34,480 bases of DNA from Clostridia bacterium UC5.1-2E3 (GTDB lineage: Bacteria > Bacillota > Clostridia > Lachnospirales > Lachnospiraceae), in NCBI GenBank assembly GCA_001304875.1, contig BBZO01000033.1:1-34480 (forward strand), given 5' to 3'. Numbering within the stretch: the first letter of the stretch is position 1; each line of letters opens with the position of its first letter. The notes beneath the pieces are model-generated. The model was not told the DNA's origin, searched no databases, and saw only the letters and a program-made list of their open reading frames with translations. This document shows, piece by piece, positions 29,910-34,480 of the stretch. The translations under genes were made by a program, and so were the position numbers.

Positions 29910-31025
29910 ATGAAGAAAAATCTTTGTAAGTTAGCATTTGTTCTGGCAGCAGGATTTGTACTCACAGCCTGCTCCAACAACGCATCCAGCGACGCCACGG
30001 AGTCGGCGGCAGAAACATCGGAAGCCGCCGCTGAGACAGAAACTGAAAGCCAGCAGTCCGGCCCTCAGTTTGAGACAGACGAAAATGGATCCATTCTTGT
30101 TGAAAAAGACAGTCCGCTCCCGTTCGGAAAGAGCCGTGCCGAGGTAGCCGATATTCTCGGCTCCGCCGGCGAGGAGGGAGACGCCTACGAGGACGAAAAT
30201 GAGGTCCGCTATGATACCGTTGACTATGACATGATCTGGTTCAACTACGAGAACCCCATCGTGACCTGTTTTACCTTCAGGGAAGACGTGCTCACTCTCA
30301 TCGAGCTGGAGATGGACCAGCATGTGACGAAGGAGCTGGCCAGAGAGATCATGACCAACTATTACGGCGAGGCCGATGAGACGCAGATTTCCGACTACGG
30401 TACCATCTGTATCTGGGAGGATGCCGACAACGACAGACGCTTCGTCCTGATTCCCGACGAGTATGACCGCTACGTGGTGGAGATCACCAGCCTTTCCTCT
30501 GGTGAATCCTCCGTCGTGGAGACCGAGATCCCGGTGCTTGAGGAGAGCACCGGGGCTGCGGCTGAAAATGAGGATGCCGGCGAGTTCGGCAAATTTACCT
30601 CCGCGGATCTCGATATGAATGACGTGGATCAGAGCATCCTGGCAGGCCACAAGCTGACGCTGATTAATGTGTGGGCTACATTCTGCGGCCCATGTTTAAA
30701 TGAGATGCCCAGTCTCGGCGAGCTGAATACCGAGTATGCAGACCAGGGATTCCAGATTGTGGGAATTGTCACCGACGTGGTAAATTCCGACGGAACTCTG
30801 TCCGACTCCCAGGTGAGCCTGGCCAAAGAGTATGCGGAGAAGACGGGGGCGAATTATCTCCATCTTCTGCCGACAGCCGATCTCTACGAGATTGCTTTAA
30901 AAAATGTGACCGGCGTTCCCACCTCCTATTTCGTGGATGAGAACGGACACATTCTCAAGGAGGTCGTGGGGGCCCAGAGCAAGGACGACTGGGCGGCCGA
31001 CATCGAAGAACTGTTAGAAGGTTAG
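29910..31025 (+). CDS. Lipoprotein with a C-terminal TlpA-like thioredoxin domain
   Basis: 371 residues. A lipoprotein signal peptide ends in LTAC with Cys21, so the protein is anchored outside the cell membrane. After an Ala/Glu/Ser/Thr-rich linker (to about residue 50) comes an unassigned domain (about 55-200: SPLPFGKSRAEVADILGSAG, GTICIWEDADNDRRFVLIPD). A thioredoxin fold of the TlpA/ResA type follows: LINVWATFCGPCLNEMPSLG with the redox CGPC, and the cis-Pro segment GVPTSYFVDENG. It probably reduces or isomerises disulfides of an exported partner. The ATG at 29910 follows AAGGAAGGG; an apparent fusion to gyrA is an artefact of a base loss. Confidence 0.88.
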   Translation: MKKNLCKLAFVLAAGFVLTACSNNASSDATESAAETSEAAAETETESQQSGPQFETDENGSILVEKDSPLPFGKSRAEVADILGSAGEEGDAYEDENEVRYDTVDYDMIWFNYENPIVTCFTFREDVLTLIELEMDQHVTKELAREIMTNYYGEADETQISDYGTICIWEDADNDRRFVLIPDEYDRYVVEITSLSSGESSVVETEIPVLEESTGAAAENEDAGEFGKFTSADLDMNDVDQSILAGHKLTLINVWATFCGPCLNEMPSLGELNTEYADQGFQIVGIVTDVVNSDGTLSDSQVSLAKEYAEKTGANYLHLLPTADLYEIALKNVTGVPTSYFVDENGHILKEVVGAQSKDDWAADIEELLEG

Positions 31026-31028
31026 ATT

Positions 31029-31936
31029 ATGCTTGAAAATCTGTTTAACATGCAGGCCATGCTGTTTATTCTTATCATTGTGGGCATCCTGCTCTATAAG
31101 ACGGGAGTTGTCACAGACGAAGGCCAGCGCTGTTTAACAGACATGACCCTTGATGTCATTATTCCCTGCAACATCATCACCTCGTTTATGATCGAGATGA
31201 GCGGGAGATTCTGAGAAAATGCTTCAGCGCCCTGGTGGTTTCCGTTGTGATACAGATCGGCTACACGATTCTCAGTCACACGTTATACAACCGCTATGGA
31301 ACTGAGAAAAAGAAGGTCTTGCAGTATGCCACCGTCTGCTCCAACGCCGGATTTATGGGAAATGCCATCGCCGAGGGGCTGTACGGCAGCATGGGCCTTC
31401 TGTACGCAGCCCTCTATCTCATCCCCGTGCGCATTGTCATCTGGTCCGCCGGAGTCTCCATTTTCACGGAGAGCCCGGACAAAAAGACGCTGATAAAAAA
31501 GTGGCGACCCACCCTGTATCGTGGCGGTCTACATAGGATGATTCTGATGATCTCCCAGCTTGCGCTGCCGGAGTTTGCGTCATCCACGATCCAGGTCATC
31601 GGAAAATGCAACACGCCGATGACCATGATTATCATTGGACTGATTCTCGCAAAGGTGGATGTGAGAACCATCTGCTCCTGGACGGCCGTCTATTATACGG
31701 TCATCCGCCTGGCGGTGATTCCGCTGCTGGTATTTGTGGGGTGCCGCCTGTTCCAGGTGGACGCCCTGGTCACAGGAGTCAGCGTTCTTCTGGCCGGTAT
31801 GCCCGCCGGAAGCACCACCGCCATCTTTGCGTCGAAGTACAGCGGGGACGGAGAGTTCGCCACGAAGATCGTGGTGTTTTCCACCATACTCTCACTGGTA
31901 AGCATTCCCATCTGGTGTATTGTGTGCGGAGTGTGA
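31029..31936 (+). CDS. AEC-family transporter (auxin efflux carrier-like permease)
   Basis: About 303 residues after correction, with about ten hydrophobic segments in the AEC layout: MLFILIIVGILLYKTGVVTD, DVIIPCNIITSFMIEM, YATVCSNAGFMGNAIAEGLY, and the C-terminal VLLAGMPAGSTTAIFASKYS, which is characteristic. AEC proteins in bacteria move small organic acids such as malate or malonate, or other anions; the fumarase genes that follow fit an organic-acid role. Four base losses break it: near 31205 (GGGG to GGG), 31500, 31530 (CCCC to CCC) and 31555 (GGG to GG). The last three cancel, leaving a garbled stretch in a frame that looks open. It starts three bases after the lipoprotein gene. Confidence 0.88.
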
Positions 31937-31979
31937 GATCACAGAGTCTGACGAGAAATTGAATAAGAATGAAATATAT

Positions 31980-32029
31980 CCCGTGTCCGGCAGCTGTGAA
32001 CCTGTAAAGAGCTGTCATACACGGGTTTT
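31980..32029 (+). terminator. Intrinsic terminator after the AEC gene
   Basis: CCCGTGT (31980-31986) pairs with ACACGGG (32019-32025), followed by TTTTA. An inner CAGCT/AGCTG pair extends the fold. It separates the gyrase-lipoprotein-AEC string from the fumarase genes. Confidence 0.75.
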
Positions 32030-32056
32030 AAACAAAATACCAAGGAGGTCATTTCC

Positions 32057-32898
32057 GTGAGAACCATAGAAACCGGAGACATTATAAAAAATGTAAAGGA
32101 AATGTGCATCGAAGCCAACCATTTTTTGTCCGACGACATGCGCCGCGTATTTGAGAAGGCTGTCAGCGAGGAAAAATCCCCCCTGGGAAAGCAGGTTTTA
32201 AACCAGCTTGAGGAAAACCTTGAGATCGCCGGCGCCGACATGATTCCCATCTGCCAGGATACAGGCATGGCTGTTCTATTTGTAAAAGTGGGACAGGAGG
32301 TTCATATCGAAGGAGGCAGTCTCACCGACGCATCAATGAGGGCGTCCGCCAGGGCTATGTGGACGGATTTTTACGCAAATCCGTGGTGGGAGATCCCATC
32401 GAACGGGTTAACACAAAGGACAATACCCCGGCGGTGATCCACTATGAGATCGTCGAGGGAGACAGACTGGATATCACCATGGCTCCGAAGGGCTTCGGAA
32501 GCGAGAATATGAGCCGCGTCTTTATGCTGAAACCTGCCGACGGCATTGAGGGTGTCAAGGAGGCCATACTGACCGCCGTCCGCGATGCGGGCCCCAACGC
32601 CTGTCCCCCCATGGTCGTGGGCGTCGGAATCGGAGGTACCTTTGAAAAATGTGCGCTCATGGCCAAGCACGCTCTGACCAGAAATTTAGACGAGCCGTCC
32701 CCGGTTCCCTATGTGAGAGAGCTGGAGAAGGAAATGCTCGAAACCATCAACCGTTCCGGCATCGGCCCCGGCGGTCTCGGAGGCACGGTGACGGCCCTGG
32801 CGGTCAACATCGAAACCTATCCCACTCACATCGCAGGACTTCCGGTGGCAGTCAATATCTGCTGCCACGTGAACCGTCACTGCTGCCGCACGATCTGA
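32057..32898 (+). CDS. Fumarate hydratase class I, alpha subunit
   Basis: About 280 residues with a GTG start at 32057 after AAGGAGG. Class I fumarases use an oxygen-sensitive 4Fe-4S cluster to interconvert fumarate and malate. Likely cluster cysteines are visible in PICQDTGMAVLFVKVG, GPNACPPMVVGVGIGG and FEKCALMAKHAL. GIGPGGLGGTVTALAVNIE and the end VNICCHVNRH are also typical. The frame breaks near 32324 (GCAATC became GCATC; SLTDAINEGVRQGYVDG expected). L-tartrate dehydratase alpha is a close relative and cannot be excluded by sequence alone. The beta subunit gene follows after 17 bases. Confidence 0.93.
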
Positions 32899-32915
32899 TA
32901 AAGGGAGGAAATACA

Positions 32916-33467
32916 ATGGACAGACATATCACTGCCCCCATCTCGAAGGAGGACGCCGCTTCCTTAAAAGCCGGCGATTACGTTTACATAACAGGAACCA
33001 TCTACACGGCCAGGGACGCCGCCCACAAGAGACTGTCGGAGGCGCTGGCAGCCGGGGAGAAGCTTCCCCTGGACCTTGAAGGGAATATCATTTACTATAT
33101 GGGTCCGTCGCCTGCCCGCGAGGGACGTCCCATCGGCTCCGCAGGCCCCACCACCGCCAGCCGCATGGACAAATATACGCCAGAGCTTCTGGATCTGGGC
33201 CTGGGCGCCATGATCGGCAAGGGAAAGAGAAGCCCTGCGGTCATCGACGCCATCGTCCGGAACGGTTCCGTTTATTTTGCCGCCGTGGGAGGCGCGGGCG
33301 CGCTGCTCTCCCAGAGAATCCTCTCCTCCGAGGTCATCGCCTACGACGATCTGGGAACTGAGGCCATACGAAAGCTGGAAGTGAGGGATTTTCCCGTTAT
33401 CGTCGTGATCGACAGCCAGGGAAATAACCTGTATGAGACAGCCATATTAAAATACAGACAGGATTAA
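32916..33467 (+). CDS. Fumarate hydratase class I, beta subunit
   Basis: 183 residues from ATG 32916, eight bases after AAGGGAGGA. The start ITAPISKEDAASLKAGDYVY, the IYTARDAAHKRL segment, the strongly conserved RPIGSAGPTTASRMDKYTPE and GKGKRSPAVIDAI identify the FumB/TtdB-type C-terminal domain that completes the active site with the alpha subunit. The end VRDFPVIVVIDSQGNNLYE is typical. Intact. In clostridia this pair often serves a reductive succinate branch; with the upstream AEC carrier this suggests dicarboxylate metabolism, which is inference. Confidence 0.94.
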   Translation: MDRHITAPISKEDAASLKAGDYVYITGTIYTARDAAHKRLSEALAAGEKLPLDLEGNIIYYMGPSPAREGRPIGSAGPTTASRMDKYTPELLDLGLGAMIGKGKRSPAVIDAIVRNGSVYFAAVGGAGALLSQRILSSEVIAYDDLGTEAIRKLEVRDFPVIVVIDSQGNNLYETAILKYRQD

Positions 33468-33475
33468 AAGCAAAA

Positions 33476-34201
33476 ATGATAAGAATTGCATGGATGCTGC
33501 TCAGAAACATACACAGGCTCCCCGGATGGTTCTACTCCATCATAAAAATGGGAAGTCCTAAAGACACGCACACGGAGACGGAGCGCTACGGATACTTAAG
33601 ACAGATTGTAGATAAATTAAATCATACAGGAAACGTCCGCCTCGTCGAGCACGGAGCGGAAAATCTTCCGGAACAGGACGGATTTATCCTTTTCCCAAAC
33701 CATCAGGGACTCTATGATATGCTGGCTCTCATCGGAAGCTGCCCGCACCCCATAAGCATCGTTATAAAAAAAGAGGCCGAGAAAATGGTGCTGGTCAGGG
33801 AGGTAATCGCCCTTCTCCACGGGCTTTACATCGACCGCAGCGATATGAGAGCGTCCCTTAAGGTCATCAACCAGGTGACGGAGGAGGTGAAGGAGGGGCG
33901 CAACTACGTCATATTCGCCGAGGGAACCAGGAGCCACGACGGAAATACGATGCTCAAATTCAAAGGCGGCACCTTTAAAAGCGCCGTCAACGCCAGATGT
34001 CCCATTGTCCCCGTAGCCCTTTTTGACAGCTACCGGGCCTTCGATATCAACTCTATAAAAGAAGAAACCGTCCACGTCCACTACCTGGATCCCATCCCCT
34101 ATGATCAATATGTAGGGTTAAAGACCATTGAGATAGCAGATCTTGTGGAGAGCAGGATTCGTCAAAAAATAGAGGAAAATATGTTGAAAAAATGGGCTTG
34201 A
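33476..34201 (+). CDS. 1-acyl-glycerol-3-phosphate acyltransferase (PlsC type)
   Basis: 241 residues. Motif I is NHQGLYD (catalytic His76 and Asp81, the H-x4-D spacing), motif III FAEGTRS (Glu149-Arg152), and motif IV CPIVPVALF (175-183). This makes lysophosphatidate acyltransferase, which forms phosphatidic acid at the membrane, the best call; related acyltransferases share the motifs. The N-terminus is only weakly hydrophobic. Its ATG lies eight bases after the fumarase stop and has no good ribosome site, so it is probably expressed by coupling. Its TGA stop is part of the -35 box of the following tRNA promoter. Confidence 0.9.
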   Translation: MIRIAWMLLRNIHRLPGWFYSIIKMGSPKDTHTETERYGYLRQIVDKLNHTGNVRLVEHGAENLPEQDGFILFPNHQGLYDMLALIGSCPHPISIVIKKEAEKMVLVREVIALLHGLYIDRSDMRASLKVINQVTEEVKEGRNYVIFAEGTRSHDGNTMLKFKGGTFKSAVNARCPIVPVALFDSYRAFDINSIKEETVHVHYLDPIPYDQYVGLKTIEIADLVESRIRQKIEENMLKKWA

Positions 34202-34226
34202 CAAGCGATTTTTTCTCTTGTATAAT
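34198..34226 (+). promoter_or_regulatory. Consensus sigma-A promoter of tRNA-Ser
   Basis: Perfect TTGACA (34198-34203) and perfect TATAAT (34221-34226) separated by 17 bases. The -35 box overlaps the stop codon of the acyltransferase gene. It lies about 55 bases before the tRNA-Ser. Confidence 0.92.
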
Positions 34227-34280
34227 TGCAAATGCGTCTGATGCAGGGCGCACAATTTCATACTGGAAATAGCGAACTAC

Positions 34281-34368
34281 GGAGAAATACTCAAGAGGCC
34301 GAAGAGGCGCCCCTGCTAAGGGTGTAGGTCGGGCAACCGGCGCGAGGGTTCGAATCCCTCTTTCTCCG
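34281..34368 (+). tRNA. tRNA-Ser(GCT)
   Basis: Acceptor arms GGAGAAA and TTTCTCC pair perfectly, with discriminator G at 34368. The anticodon loop CTGCTAA gives anticodon GCT. A long variable arm (about TGTAGGTCGGGCAACCGGC) marks a class II tRNA, as for serine. The T arm is GAGGGTTCGAATCCCTC. CCA is not encoded. 88 bases. Confidence 0.95.
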
Positions 34369-34414
34369 CTCATTTCCAAGAAATGAAAAAAATAAAAAAA
34401 GTTCAAAAAAGTAG

Positions 34415-34443
34415 TTGACAAACTGAAAAAGCTATGATAAACT
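34415..34443 (+). promoter_or_regulatory. Possible sigma-A promoter at the right edge
   Basis: A perfect TTGACA (34415-34420) is followed after 17 bases by TAAACT (34438-34443), a weak -10 box; an alternative TATGAT at 34433 is too close. The leader that follows (GGCTGTCAGCGAGAGAGCGG...) has no reading frame. A stable-RNA operon such as rRNA just beyond the window is possible but not shown. Confidence 0.5.
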
Positions 34444-34480
34444 ACTTAGGCTGTCAGCGAGAGAGCGGACAGGAAAGAAC

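Noticed and set aside
34371..34385. Hairpin CATTTC-CAA-GAAATG after tRNA-Ser as a terminator
   Set aside because: Only six base pairs and followed by A, not T, on the plus strand.

Overview
The window spans the replication-origin region of a Firmicutes chromosome, most likely a Lachnospiraceae clostridium (Enterocloster/Hungatella-like). This rests on the gene order rpmH-rnpA-yidD-yidC-jag-mnmE-mnmG-rsmG-soj-parB-DUF4446-DUF3881 on one side and dnaA-dnaN-yaaA-recF-gyrB-gyrA on the other, on the two DUF families, and on the gyrase sequences. Species cannot be fixed from the sequence alone.

Layout. (1) About 1-7.4 kb: one end of an integrative conjugative element (ICE) of the Tn1549/CD1115 type, all on the minus strand: TrbL/VirB6-like fragment, Maff2 pilin-like protein, VirD4 coupling protein, PcfB, a BRO/KilAC antirepressor, a DUF6017 initiator-like protein, two unknown proteins, ParB and ParA. 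(2) 7.4-8.1 kb: the element/chromosome junction, with TTAGC iterons, a complete tRNA-Arg(CCT) and two 3'-truncated tRNA-Arg remnants in tandem. (3) 8.1-11.2 kb: DUF3881, DUF4446 and chromosomal parB and soj. (4) 11.2-13.2 kb: hairpin-forming intergenic repeats around one parS site, an alpha/beta hydrolase, a small membrane-anchored protein and a second parS. (5) 13.2-20.3 kb: rsmG, mnmG, mnmE, jag, yidC, yidD, rnpA and rpmH, all leftward. (6) 20.4-23 kb: an ECF transporter S component and a bipartite oriC with DnaA boxes on both sides of dnaA. (7) 23-29.9 kb: dnaN, yaaA, recF, gyrB and gyrA rightward. (8) 29.9-34.5 kb: a thioredoxin-like lipoprotein, an AEC-family carrier, fumarase class I alpha and beta subunits, a PlsC-type acyltransferase, tRNA-Ser(GCT), and a promoter at the right edge.

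Genes diverge from oriC, so almost all are read with the replication forks. Soj/ParB with two perfect parS sites serve the chromosome. The ICE carries its own ParA/ParB and a candidate replication initiator, as expected of an element that is maintained as a circle during transfer.

Caution on sequence quality. About 24 places show a lost base in a short homopolymer, or a lost dinucleotide in a two-unit repeat. They break gyrA, gyrB, recF, yidC, jag, soj, virD4 and others, most of them essential or conserved. In every gene, putting the missing bases back restores one continuous frame of the expected family length. These are almost certainly consensus errors, not pseudogenes. Such genes are annotated here at full length and each break is described.
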